64,000 bases of DNA from Armatimonadota bacterium (GTDB lineage Bacteria > Sysuimicrobiota > Sysuimicrobiia > Sysuimicrobiales > Sysuimicrobiaceae). Numbering within the stretch: the first letter of the stretch is position 1; every line of letters begins with the position of its first letter. Of this stretch, positions 7,350 through 17,140 are shown in pieces. The DNA is taken from assembly GCA_025059775.1 (NCBI GenBank), contig JANXCW010000005.1, positions 62,001 to 126,000 of the forward strand, read 5' to 3'. The position numbers were made by a program, and so were the translations under genes. The notes beneath the pieces are model-generated. The model did not search any database. It had not been told where the DNA came from and was given only the letters and a program-made list of their open reading frames with translations.

Positions 7350-10121
7350 CTATCCCGTGGTCTGGATTCCCGCCGCGATGCCGTTGATGGCGTGGAGCAC
7401 GATCCACCGCCACTGTTCCGCCCGCTCGATGTCCCCACTCTCCAGGGCCTGGCGCAGACTTCGGAGCAGGTGCGCCTGGATGTAGTGCATGGGGTCCACG
7501 TAGGGGTTCCGGAGGGCCACCAGGCGCTGCAGGGTGGGCGCGTTGTCCAGCAACCGGCGCTGCCCGGTGATCCGGAGTACGGCCTCCACGGACCGCTCGT
7601 ACTCCGCCCGGATGCGGTGGAAGATCTCCTCCCCGAGTCGCCGGTCCGTGACGTTCTCCGCGTACAGACGCGCGATGCGAAGGTCCGCGGTCCCCAGGCT
7701 GATCTGTGCGTTATCGAGCACGCTCCGGAAAAAGGGCCACCCTCGGTACATCTCCTGGAGCTCGGCGAGGTGCGCGGGAGAGCGGTCCGCGAAGCCCGCG
7801 AGGGCGCTTCCGAGCCCGTACCATCCGGGGAGGTTCGTCCGAGTCTGGGTCCAGCTGAAGACCCAGGGGATGGCCCGCAGGTCCTCGATGCGCCGGGCGT
7901 CCCGGCGGCTTGGAGGACGCGAGGCCGTGTGGAGCCGACCGATCTCCTCGATGGGCGTGGCCTCAAAGAAATACCGTGCAAACCCCGGGGTTTCGTACAC
8001 CAGGGACCGGTAGGCGTGCAGGGCCACCTCGGCCAGCTCCTCCATCACCGCCTCCCACCGCTCTAGCCGCTCGGGATCCCGCGTCCCGGAGCCCAGGAGG
8101 TGCGCCCGCAGGAGGGCGTGGAGGAGCTGCTCCAGGTGGCGGCGGGCGATGAGGGGGTTGGCATAGCGGGCGAAGAGGACCTCTCCCTGCTCTGTGAGCT
8201 TCAGCCTGCCGTTGAGTGCCTCCGGGGGCATGGCAAGGATGGCCCGCTCCGCGGGCCCCCCTCCCCGGCCGATGGCCCCGCCCCGGCCGTGGAAAAGCCG
8301 TACCTCGCACCCGTACCGTCGGCACACCCCGGGCAGCACCCGCTGCGCCCGGTACAGGGCCCACTCCGCCGCCAGGTACCCCCCGTCCTTGTTGCTGTCG
8401 GAATACCCCAGCATGATCTCCTGGAGATCCCCCCGGGCCCGCACCTGGGCCCGATAGCAGGGGAACTGGAGGAGCGTTTCCAGGATCTGCCCGCACGCCC
8501 GCAGCTCCGCGATCCGCTCGAAGAGGGGGACGATGTCCAGCCGGCTGGTGGCACGGCCTTCCGGATCGTACCCCACGAGCCCCGCCTCCCTGGCCAGGAA
8601 CAAGACCTCGAGGACGTCGCTGGGGCCCGCGGTGAGGCTGATGATGTACGCGTCGCACGCCTCCGGCCCATAGCGGTCCTGCCAGTCTCCCAGCCGCTGG
8701 AACACCTCCCAGGTGCTCCGCTCCGGCTCGGTGGCGATCACCAGGTGCCCCGGGGCCAGGAGGGGACCGGAGAGCAGCTGCACCAGCAGCGCCACCTTTT
8801 CCCCCTCTGGCAGGCCCTCGTAATCCTCTACCACGCCCGCCTGCCGCAGTATCTGGGCCACCAGCCGCCCATGCACCCCGCTCTCCTGCCGCAGATCCAG
8901 TTTCGCCAGGTGGAACCCGAAGGTCTGGACCCGCGCGAGGAAGTCCGCGAGCCGCCCCCGGGCGATGCGTCCGCCTCCGTGGGCCTCGAGGCTGTGCTGG
9001 ACGCACCGGAGGTCTTCGAGGAGTTCCTCCGGATCCCGGTAGGCAAGGGGGCTTCGGGGATCCTCGTAGGTACGGTGGAGACGTTCTGCGACGCACCCCA
9101 TCTTTTGCCGGTAGGGCTCGTCCGGGTACCGTCGCTGCACCTCCGCAAGCTCCGGGAACCGCTTCAGGTCCGCTTCTAAAGAGGCCCGCAGGGCTTCCGA
9201 GATCCCCACCCGGCGGGTGGAGGGGGTGAGCTCGTCCCGCAGGGCTTCCGCCTCCTCCCGGTAGCAGTGGAGGATGAGGGAGCGGTGCAGCTCCAGCGTG
9301 CGGGCCGTGGTCTGTGCATCCACGTGGGGATTTCCGTCCCGATCCCCGCCCATCCAGGATCCGAAATGGAGCACGGGCCAGGGTGGGGGGCCTGGAATCC
9401 CGTGAGCCTCCAGAGCTTCTGCGAGGTCCCGGTACAGGATGGGCACCGCCCGGTAGACGCTGTGCGCGAAGTAGTACAGCCCCGTCTGGACCTCCTCGAG
9501 CGGGTGTGGACGGAGGGTGCGCACCTCGTCCGTCTGCCACAGGACCGTGGTCTCCGCGCGGAGGGCCTCAAGCACCCGTCCGCGGTCCGTGGGGGAGAGG
9601 CGCGTCTCCTCCAGCTGTGCGATGCACTCCGCGATGTGCTGGAGATGCCGGAGCACCGCGCGTCGGCGCACCTCCGTGGGGTGGGCGGTGAACACGGGGC
9701 GCAGCTCCAGGGAGGCGAACGCCTCCCGGATACGCTCCCGGGGAATTCCTCGGGAGGTGAGCTCCGCCACCGCGGCACCCACGGACTCCCGGCGGGGCGC
9801 AGGGGAGATCTCCTGCTCCTGTTCCCGCAGTCTGCGCAGCCGGTGGTTCTGTTCCGCGAGGTTGATGAGGTGGAAGTACACGGTGAAGGCCCGCACCACC
9901 TGGAGGGCGCTACCTGGGTCCAGGCTCTCCACGGTGGCCCGGAGGAGCCGCTCCTTCTCCTCGGAGTAGGCGGTGCGCAGTTCGATGGCCAGTCGCCGGA
10001 TCCCCTCCACGAGGTCGAACAGGGAGGATCCCCCCTGTTCAGTGAGCACCTGCCCCAGGATCGTCCCGAGCAGCCGGACGTCATCCCGCAGCCGATCGAT
10101 GGGAGTCCGCTCCTGGACCAT
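7350..10121 (-). CDS. ppc: Phosphoenolpyruvate carboxylase
   Basis: This 923-residue enzyme carboxylates phosphoenolpyruvate to oxaloacetate and replenishes the citric acid cycle. Hallmarks are FTAHPTEVRRR (catalytic histidine), MGGDRDGNP, the ATP-like loop GYSDSNKDGG, the glycine loop FHGRGGAIGRGGGP and the C-terminal end near GIAAGIQTTG. I chose the ATG at 10121 because the product then begins like family members (MVQERTPIDRLRDDVR). A GTG at 10169 would add 16 residues with no family resemblance. The gene converges on smpB with a 3-nt gap. It faces away from ssrA, and the two share the gap 10122-10212. Confidence 0.96.
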   Translation of the reverse strand: MVQERTPIDRLRDDVRLLGTILGQVLTEQGGSSLFDLVEGIRRLAIELRTAYSEEKERLLRATVESLDPGSALQVVRAFTVYFHLINLAEQNHRLRRLREQEQEISPAPRRESVGAAVAELTSRGIPRERIREAFASLELRPVFTAHPTEVRRRAVLRHLQHIAECIAQLEETRLSPTDRGRVLEALRAETTVLWQTDEVRTLRPHPLEEVQTGLYYFAHSVYRAVPILYRDLAEALEAHGIPGPPPWPVLHFGSWMGGDRDGNPHVDAQTTARTLELHRSLILHCYREEAEALRDELTPSTRRVGISEALRASLEADLKRFPELAEVQRRYPDEPYRQKMGCVAERLHRTYEDPRSPLAYRDPEELLEDLRCVQHSLEAHGGGRIARGRLADFLARVQTFGFHLAKLDLRQESGVHGRLVAQILRQAGVVEDYEGLPEGEKVALLVQLLSGPLLAPGHLVIATEPERSTWEVFQRLGDWQDRYGPEACDAYIISLTAGPSDVLEVLFLAREAGLVGYDPEGRATSRLDIVPLFERIAELRACGQILETLLQFPCYRAQVRARGDLQEIMLGYSDSNKDGGYLAAEWALYRAQRVLPGVCRRYGCEVRLFHGRGGAIGRGGGPAERAILAMPPEALNGRLKLTEQGEVLFARYANPLIARRHLEQLLHALLRAHLLGSGTRDPERLERWEAVMEELAEVALHAYRSLVYETPGFARYFFEATPIEEIGRLHTASRPPSRRDARRIEDLRAIPWVFSWTQTRTNLPGWYGLGSALAGFADRSPAHLAELQEMYRGWPFFRSVLDNAQISLGTADLRIARLYAENVTDRRLGEEIFHRIRAEYERSVEAVLRITGQRRLLDNAPTLQRLVALRNPYVDPMHYIQAHLLRSLRQALESGDIERAEQWRWIVLHAINGIAAGIQTTG

Positions 10122-10158
10122 CCCTGGATCGCATTTCCCTCGGTCGCTCTCCCCATGG

Positions 10159-10196
10159 TACAATGGCACCGCGAGGGAAGCGCAGGCGGTCCTGCG
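10159..10196 (+). promoter_or_regulatory. Putative ssrA promoter -10 and leader hairpin
   Basis: TACAAT at 10159-10164 is a good -10 element, but no convincing -35 is seen. It would give a precursor leader of about 40 nt before the mature tmRNA 5' end. The leader contains the hairpin CGCAGG-CGGT-CCTGCG (10181-10196). Confidence 0.35.
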
Positions 10197-10212
10197 GTGG
10201 TTTCCCTCCGTT

Positions 10213-10565
10213 GGGGGCGAATGGGCTCGACGGGGTGGGAAGAAGCAGGGCTGCGAGCCGAGGTCCCAGGGTCCTCGTCAAAAACCTGGGCGACGCAATA
10301 CGCGTCACGCAACCTGCTCTCGCCGCCGCGGCTTAATCCCCGCGGCCGTCCCCCCGGCAGGGCCGACGGGCCGGGATGGGGCGTCATGAGTCGGCTGCGT
10401 TGTGCCGCCCTGCCCCCGGCGGCGCAGCTAAGAAGGTCGGGGCTGGCGCTCGGAGGATCCCGCCTGCGGGAGCCTTCGGGCGTGAGAGGAAAACGCAGGC
10501 TACGCTCGTAGACGCTCTGCCCTCGCCCACCTCGGACGCGGGTTCGATTCCCGCCGCCTCCACCA
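10213..10565 (+). ncRNA. ssrA: Transfer-messenger RNA (tmRNA)
   Basis: This 353-nt RNA rescues stalled ribosomes and tags the unfinished protein for proteolysis. The 5' end GGGGGCGAATGGGCTCGACG pairs with the 3' end CGCCTCC to form the acceptor stem, with one G-U pair. The T arm GGTTCGATTCC and an encoded CCA (10563-10565) complete the tRNA-like domain. The tag frame ends at TAA 10334-10336. Reading from GCA at 10295 gives AIRVTQPALAAAA, whose C-terminus fits ClpXP-type degrons. The exact resume codon is not certain. GC-rich pseudoknot-like sequence follows the tag, as expected. Confidence 0.95.
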
Positions 10566-10593
10566 GGTTTAGGGTGTTCTCAGGTGCCATCCG

Positions 10594-11346
10594 ATGGCTC
10601 AGATCCAGCCTCTTAGAAGACCTACCGGTGTGGCCCTGTTCGTGACGTGTCTGGTGGATCAGTTCTTCCCGGAGGTGGGGGAGGCTGCGGTGGAGGTTCT
10701 GGAGCGGGCGGGGGTGCGGGTTACGTTTCCGGAGGCCCAGACGTGTTGCGGCCAGGTGCTGCTCAACGATGGGTTCCCCGGGGAGGCCCTCGAACTCGCC
10801 CGCCGGTTTGTGGAGGTCTTCGCGCCCTATGAAGCCGTGGTGTCCCCCAGCGGGAGCTGTGTGGCGTTCGTCCGGGAGTTCTACCCGTACCTCCTCCAGC
10901 ACACATCCCTGGAGGCCCAGGCGCGGGAGGTGGCGCACCGCACCTATGAGCTCAGCGAGTTCCTGGTGCGGGTGCTGGGGATAACCCGACTCGGAGCGCG
11001 GTTCCGGGTCCGCCTGACCTACCACCCCTCCTGCCACCTCCTGCGGGGGCTCGGAGCGGCGGCGTGTGCGGAGCAGCTCGTCCGGAGCGTAGAGGGAGCG
11101 GAGTACGTGCCGCTGCCGCGGGCGGAGGCCTGCTGTGGGTTCGGCGGGATCTTCTCCGTGAAGTTCGCGCCCATATCCGAAGCCATGCTGCTGGACAAGC
11201 TGGCGGACCTCGAGGCGACCGGGGCGGAGGCGGTGGTGGGCACGGACATGGGGTGCCTGATGCACCTCCGCGGGGCCCTTCAGCGGCGCAGGAGCCCCAT
11301 TCGGACCCTGCACCTAGCGGAACTCCTGAACGCGAGGGAACCGTGA
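10594..11346 (+). CDS. lutA: L-lactate utilization protein LutA (CCG-domain, Fe-S)
   Basis: LutA (250 residues) is one of three components of the LutABC complex, which oxidises L-lactate to pyruvate in many bacteria without a flavin lactate dehydrogenase. Two cysteine-rich CCG domains are visible: TCCGQ near the N-terminus with SGSC after it, and YHPSCHLLRG followed by ACCGFGGIFSVK in the second half. Length is normal. The stop overlaps the lutB GTG by 4 nt. It begins 28 nt after ssrA. No promoter was found in that gap, so read-through from ssrA or a hidden promoter is possible. Confidence 0.93.
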   Translation: MAQIQPLRRPTGVALFVTCLVDQFFPEVGEAAVEVLERAGVRVTFPEAQTCCGQVLLNDGFPGEALELARRFVEVFAPYEAVVSPSGSCVAFVREFYPYLLQHTSLEAQAREVAHRTYELSEFLVRVLGITRLGARFRVRLTYHPSCHLLRGLGAAACAEQLVRSVEGAEYVPLPRAEACCGFGGIFSVKFAPISEAMLLDKLADLEATGAEAVVGTDMGCLMHLRGALQRRRSPIRTLHLAELLNAREP

Positions 11347-12758
11347 GCGGGCGCATCCGGTTTCGGGAGTGCAGCGTACGGGCCCTGCAGGACGTGCGAC
11401 TGCGGGAGGCGCTGCGTCGGGCCACGGAGGACCTGCGGGGGAAGTGGACCCGGGCCACTCAGGAGTTGCCGCACTTCGAAGCGCTCCGGGACCGGGCCAA
11501 GCAGATCAAGATGCACACCCTCCTCCACCTGGACCGCTACCTGGAGCAGCTGGAAGCGCAAGTGCAGGCCCGAGGTGGAGTAGTGCACTGGGCCCGGGAC
11601 GCACCGGAGGCGTGCGCGGTGGTGGTGGAGATCTGCCGGAGCGCGGGTGCCCGTACCGCGGTGAAGAGCAAATCCATGCTCACGGAGGAGATCGGGCTGA
11701 ACCGGGCCCTGATGCAGGCTGGAATTCGCGTGGTGGAGACCGACCTGGGCGAGTTCGTGGTGCAGCTGGATGAGGACCGCCCCTCCCACCTCATTGCCCC
11801 CATCATCCACAAACGACGGGAGGATGTGGCGGAGCTGTTCAGCCGGCACCTGGGGACTCCCGCCCATGCGCCCGTGGAGGTCCTCACCCGGGCCGCGCGG
11901 GCCCACCTACGGCAGGTCTTCCTCACCGCGGATGTGGGGATTACGGGTGCCAACTTCCTCGTGGCGGAGACCGGGAGCGTGGTGCTGGTGGAGAACGAGG
12001 GGAACGCGCGGATGGTGACCACCCTCCCCCGGGTCCACATCGCGGTGGCGGGCATCGAAAAGGTGATCCCGCGCCTGCGGGATCTGGCGGTGTTCTTGCC
12101 GCTGCTGGTGCGCAGCGCCACGGGCCAGAAGCTGAGCAGCTACATCTCCGTGATCAGCGGCCCGCGACGGCCCACGGAGGCGGACGGCCCCGGCGAGTTC
12201 CACCTGGTGCTGGTGGACAACCGCCGCACCGCGGTGCTCGCGGACCCGGACCTGCGGGAGGTCCTGCAGTGCCTGCGGTGCGGAGCCTGCCTGAATGCCT
12301 GCCCCGTGTACGAGCGGGTGGGCGGGCACACCTACGGTTGGGTGTACGGAGGGCCCATCGGGGCCGTGCTCACCCCGCAGCTGGTGGGGATCTCCCGGGC
12401 TCCCGAGCTCCCATACGCCTCCACACTCTGTGGGGCGTGCCGGGAGGTGTGTCCGGTGCGGATCGACATCCCCCGGATGCTGGTACACCTGCGGGCCCGG
12501 GTGGTATCCTCCGGCGGGGTGGGGCTGGCGGAGCGCTTGGCCATGCGGACGCTGGGGTGGGTCCTCCGATCCCCCGGGCGTTACCGGCTGGGGTCCAGGC
12601 TCGCGCGGGCCGTGTGGCGGGTGTGGGGGGATCGGCCCATCCGGGCTCTTGGGGGCTTGCGCCAGGCATGGACCCACGCGCGCGACTTCCCGCCTCCAGC
12701 CTCCAGAACTTTCCGGGAGCGGTGGAGGAAGTGGCGGAAGCCCGATCGGCGATCCTGA
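11343..12758 (+). CDS. lutB: L-lactate utilization iron-sulfur protein LutB
   Basis: This 471-residue protein is the main iron-sulfur subunit of the lactate oxidation complex. The N-terminal two thirds form an LUD domain (VGITGANFLVAETGSVVLVE). The C-terminal part has two four-cysteine ferredoxin motifs, CLRCGACLNACP and CGACREVCP, for two [4Fe-4S] clusters. The GTG start overlaps the lutA stop by 4 nt. The C-terminal tail is rich in Trp and Arg, as is usual for LutB. It overlaps lutC by 37 nt if the GTG at 12722 is used. Confidence 0.94.
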   Translation: MSGRIRFRECSVRALQDVRLREALRRATEDLRGKWTRATQELPHFEALRDRAKQIKMHTLLHLDRYLEQLEAQVQARGGVVHWARDAPEACAVVVEICRSAGARTAVKSKSMLTEEIGLNRALMQAGIRVVETDLGEFVVQLDEDRPSHLIAPIIHKRREDVAELFSRHLGTPAHAPVEVLTRAARAHLRQVFLTADVGITGANFLVAETGSVVLVENEGNARMVTTLPRVHIAVAGIEKVIPRLRDLAVFLPLLVRSATGQKLSSYISVISGPRRPTEADGPGEFHLVLVDNRRTAVLADPDLREVLQCLRCGACLNACPVYERVGGHTYGWVYGGPIGAVLTPQLVGISRAPELPYASTLCGACREVCPVRIDIPRMLVHLRARVVSSGGVGLAERLAMRTLGWVLRSPGRYRLGSRLARAVWRVWGDRPIRALGGLRQAWTHARDFPPPASRTFRERWRKWRKPDRRS

Positions 12759-13366
12759 GCCGCATCCGCCAGGCCCTGCGGGGGGCTCCGGAGGTTCCCC
12801 GCCCGCCCGAAGGTCCTTTGCCCACCTCCGCCCGCTACCGGGCGGAGGTGGAGGGGGATCTCGTGGGGCGGTTTGTGCGGGAAGCGGAGGCGGTGGGCGT
12901 TCGGGTCCACCGGAGTTCCGGAGGGGAGCTCGTGCAAACCGTGGCGGAGATCCTGCGGGCTACGGGCGTAAGGCGGGTAGGGGTGGCGGGGAACGTCCAG
13001 GCTCTCATCCCCCCACTGCGGGCGGTGGGGTTTGCCGTGGGAGGAGTGGAGGTGGCCCGGGATGCGGACGCGGGCGTGACAGCCGCGGACTGGGGGCTTG
13101 CGGAGACCGGAAGCCTTGTGCTGCTTTCGGGTCCTGCTCAGGAGCGTCTCCTCTCGCTTCTCCCGCCCGTGCACGTCGCGGTTCTCGGAGAGGACCGCAT
13201 CCTCACGGATCTCGACGCCCTCTTCGACCGCCTGGACGACGTTCCCGCTGCCCTCACGTTCATCACCGGGCCGAGCCGTACCGCGGACATCGAGCAGACC
13301 CTCACCCCGGGGGTGCACGGCCCCGGAGTGGTGCACGTGGTGGTGGTCCGCGGCCTCCTACCCTAG
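12722..13366 (+). CDS. lutC: Lactate utilization protein LutC (LUD domain)
   Basis: The product is 214 residues from the GTG at 12722, or 232 from an ATG at 12668 that overlaps lutB more. The LUD domain is evident from AADWGLAETGSLVLLSG and PPVHVAVLGEDRI, followed by TFITGPSRTADIEQTLTPGVHGP. LutC is the third member of the lactate oxidation set, and its gene completes the lutABC order. I prefer 12722 because the family-like helix ARSAILSRIRQAL begins six codons later. The 3' end overlaps the convergent MEMO-family gene by 9 nt. Confidence 0.9.
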   Translation: MEEVAEARSAILSRIRQALRGAPEVPRPPEGPLPTSARYRAEVEGDLVGRFVREAEAVGVRVHRSSGGELVQTVAEILRATGVRRVGVAGNVQALIPPLRAVGFAVGGVEVARDADAGVTAADWGLAETGSLVLLSGPAQERLLSLLPPVHVAVLGEDRILTDLDALFDRLDDVPAALTFITGPSRTADIEQTLTPGVHGPGVVHVVVVRGLLP

Positions 13367-14554
13367 GGCGAGACTCGCGAAGGAGACAATGCCGCCTGCG
13401 GGATCCGGGGCCTGTCCGTAACGCAGGAGCCTCCCACGCGCGGGCTCCAGCACCCGCAGGGCGGTGTACACCGCGGAAAGCGCGTCGATGCGCTGCCGGT
13501 TCCCGTCCGCCATCCCCTCCCGCCAGAAGGCCTCCGGGTCTCCCCGTACGATGGCCTCCAGGACCACCCGATCCCGCAGGGAGGTGCGGGAGGCAAGGCG
13601 GGCGTCCGGAGGGTCCGGGTCCCCGAACCGGGGACCCACGTGGCTCAGGTCCACCCCCACCACCACCCCCACATCCTTCCGATCTACGGTCAGGTCCCGC
13701 AGGGCCCGGATGACCTGCTCGATCTCCGGCACCTCCCGGGGGGAGCCCGGGCCACACCACTGCTCGAACCCGGAGCAGAGGAGGGGAACGATGGAAAACG
13801 CACGGCCCTCCAGGGCCACCTGCAGGAAGAGCACCTGGAACTCCAGGGAGTGCTCGGTGCGGTGCACCAGCTCGTGCTCCGTCAGATCCTCGGTCCGGGC
13901 CTGTAGGGCCTCCACGAAGGCGGAGTCCACGGGGACCACACCGAGCGGCGTCTGGAAGGCCTTGGTCGTAAGCACAAACGGCGCGGGCGGAGCCGCGTGG
14001 GCCACGCCGAGGAGGAGGAACGTGCGGGCGGGGCTCTGGCGGAGGGCCGCGTATGCCCACCCGTAGCACCACCCGCCCCGGTGGAAGTCGATGTGGGGGG
14101 CGATGATGCCCCGCGGCCGGATCCCCTCCAGTTCCGCGGGGCGCACCGCCTCCAGGTGTCGGCGGAGCATCGCCCGGAGGGGTTCCGCTTCCGCGGGGTA
14201 CGAGCGGCCCGCGAGGTAAGGAGGGCGTACCTCCGATCGCCGGTAGGCCTCCAGTTGGTCTCGCCTCCGGGCCTCGAAGGACTCCGTGAGCAGCAGCCCT
14301 GCCCGATCCAGCTCCGCCACGATGCGCTCCAGCTCCTCACGGAACAGGATCTCCCCGCCGGAACGGCGCGCGTACTCCGTCTGCACATCCACCACATCCC
14401 GGTTCCCGTCCAGCAGGGACGCCACCAGCGCTACCGCGGGCGGGAGAAGCACCGCGTCCTCCACAATGCCCTCCGGGTCCCGCACCCCGATCATCTCCCG
14501 GCCGTGGACGCGCACCGGAAAGAACTCCACGGGTCTCAGCCTCGGGAGCGGCAC
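13358..14554 (-). CDS. MEMO1-family protein (AmmeMemoRadiSam system protein B-like)
   Basis: This 398-residue protein has an N-terminal domain of about 110 residues followed by a MEMO domain. The family's conserved histidines are seen in IAPHIDFHRGG, GVAHAAPP, TEHSLEFQV and GVDLSHVGPRFG. MEMO proteins resemble class III extradiol dioxygenases and often occur with an AMMECR1-domain protein and a radical-SAM enzyme in an uncharacterised system. Neither partner is present here. The extra N-terminal domain resembles a winged-helix or effector-like module and is unassigned. A minus-strand TACAAT (14581-14576) could be its -10 element. Confidence 0.85.
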   Translation of the reverse strand: MPLPRLRPVEFFPVRVHGREMIGVRDPEGIVEDAVLLPPAVALVASLLDGNRDVVDVQTEYARRSGGEILFREELERIVAELDRAGLLLTESFEARRRDQLEAYRRSEVRPPYLAGRSYPAEAEPLRAMLRRHLEAVRPAELEGIRPRGIIAPHIDFHRGGWCYGWAYAALRQSPARTFLLLGVAHAAPPAPFVLTTKAFQTPLGVVPVDSAFVEALQARTEDLTEHELVHRTEHSLEFQVLFLQVALEGRAFSIVPLLCSGFEQWCGPGSPREVPEIEQVIRALRDLTVDRKDVGVVVGVDLSHVGPRFGDPDPPDARLASRTSLRDRVVLEAIVRGDPEAFWREGMADGNRQRIDALSAVYTALRVLEPARGRLLRYGQAPDPAGGIVSFASLALG

Positions 14555-14575
14555 CCCGTCTCCCTCCGGTGCCCC

Positions 14576-14581
14576 ATTGTA
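14576..14581 (-). promoter_or_regulatory. Putative -10 element of the MEMO-family gene
   Basis: TACAAT followed by GG lies 22 nt before the ATG on the minus strand. No good -35 was found. It matches the recurrent TAnAATGG pattern seen elsewhere in the window. Confidence 0.3.
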
Positions 14582-14628
14582 CCCGGTTCCGATCCGGTAG
14601 GCGCAGGTGTGCTAAGCTGGGGACTTGA

Positions 14629-16274
<1,646 letters not shown>

Positions 16275-16290
16275 AGCAGATTTTTGGTGA

Positions 16291-16308
16291 AGACGCCCGT
16301 AGGCGTCT
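16291..16308. repeat. Inverted repeat AGACGCC-CGTA-GGCGTCT between thiE and the acyl-CoA block
   Basis: Perfect 7-bp arms flank a 4-nt loop just before the enoyl-CoA hydratase gene. No T-run follows on either strand, so an operator or a GC-type terminator are both possible. Confidence 0.35.
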
Positions 16309-16358
16309 GTGGCCGTGGATGTCGTAAGGTTGGGGTGAACCTGAAGGAGGAGGTGAAC

Positions 16359-17135
16359 ATGCCGTACGAGGACATCCTGGTGGAGATCCCGGAGGCGCAT
16401 GTAGGGCTCATCCGGCTGAACCGTCCCGAGAAGCTGAACGCGCTGAGGACGCAGCTGCTGGACGAACTGGTGCGGGCCTTGGACGACTTCGAGGCAGATC
16501 CGGAGATCCGGGTGGTGGTGATCACGGGGAACGACCGGGCCTTCGCCGCAGGCGCGGACATCCAGGAGTTCCGGGACATGACGGCCCTGAAGATGCTCGG
16601 CGGGCATCGGCCCCTGGCTTGGGAGCGGATCCGGCGGTTCCCGAAACCCCTCGTGGCCGCGGTGAGCGGGTACTGTTTGGGGGGCGGGTGCGAGCTCGCC
16701 ATGCTGTGCGACCTCATCGTGGCTTCCGAGACTGCCCGGTTCGGGCAACCAGAGGTTAATATCGGCATCATCCCCGGCGCCGGGGGTACCCAGCGGCTGC
16801 CGCGCCTAGTGGGCAAGCACCGGGCCATGGAGATGATCCTCACGGGCCGACCCATCACCGCGCAGGAGGCCCACGCGTGGGGCCTGGTAAACCGGGTGGC
16901 CCCTGTGGAGCGCTACCTGGAGGAGGCGATTGCCCTGGCGCGCGAGATCGCCTCGAAAGCCCCGATCGCGGTGCGGCTCGCGAAGGAGGCCATCCTCCGG
17001 TCCATGGACACCACGGTGGAGGTGGGGCTGGAATACGAGCGGCGATTGAGTGCCCTCGTGTTCGGCACGGAGGATCGGGAGGAGGGCGTGCGGGCGTTCC
17101 TGGAGAAGCGCAAACCCGTCTTTCACGGAAGGTAG
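16359..17135 (+). CDS. Enoyl-CoA hydratase
   Basis: This 258-residue crotonase hydrates trans-2-enoyl-CoA, for example crotonyl-CoA, to 3-hydroxyacyl-CoA. Both catalytic glutamates are present: Glu112 in GGGCELAM and Glu132 in GQPEVNIGIIPGAGGTQ. The oxyanion-hole segment is FAAGADIQEF. The ATG is preceded by a strong AAGGAGGAGG. It is the first gene of a run continuing with 3-hydroxyacyl-CoA dehydrogenase (5-nt gap) and glutaryl-CoA dehydrogenase, so its likely job is the crotonyl-CoA step after glutaryl-CoA, or hydration of dehydropimeloyl-type CoA esters. Confidence 0.94.
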   Translation: MPYEDILVEIPEAHVGLIRLNRPEKLNALRTQLLDELVRALDDFEADPEIRVVVITGNDRAFAAGADIQEFRDMTALKMLGGHRPLAWERIRRFPKPLVAAVSGYCLGGGCELAMLCDLIVASETARFGQPEVNIGIIPGAGGTQRLPRLVGKHRAMEMILTGRPITAQEAHAWGLVNRVAPVERYLEEAIALAREIASKAPIAVRLAKEAILRSMDTTVEVGLEYERRLSALVFGTEDREEGVRAFLEKRKPVFHGR

Positions 17136-17140
17136 GCCGG

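Noticed and set aside
7963-9540. Long open frame on the minus strand inside ppc
   Set aside because: It is a low-complexity Gly/Pro/Arg-rich translation in another frame of ppc, which has complete family motifs. Such long shadow frames are normal at this GC content.
10121-10169. Longer PEP carboxylase start at GTG 10169
   Set aside because: It adds 16 residues without family resemblance and would place the start codon on the likely ssrA -10 element.
16291-16308. Rho-independent terminator after thiE
   Set aside because: The 7-bp hairpin has no T-run on either strand. It is kept only as an inverted repeat.
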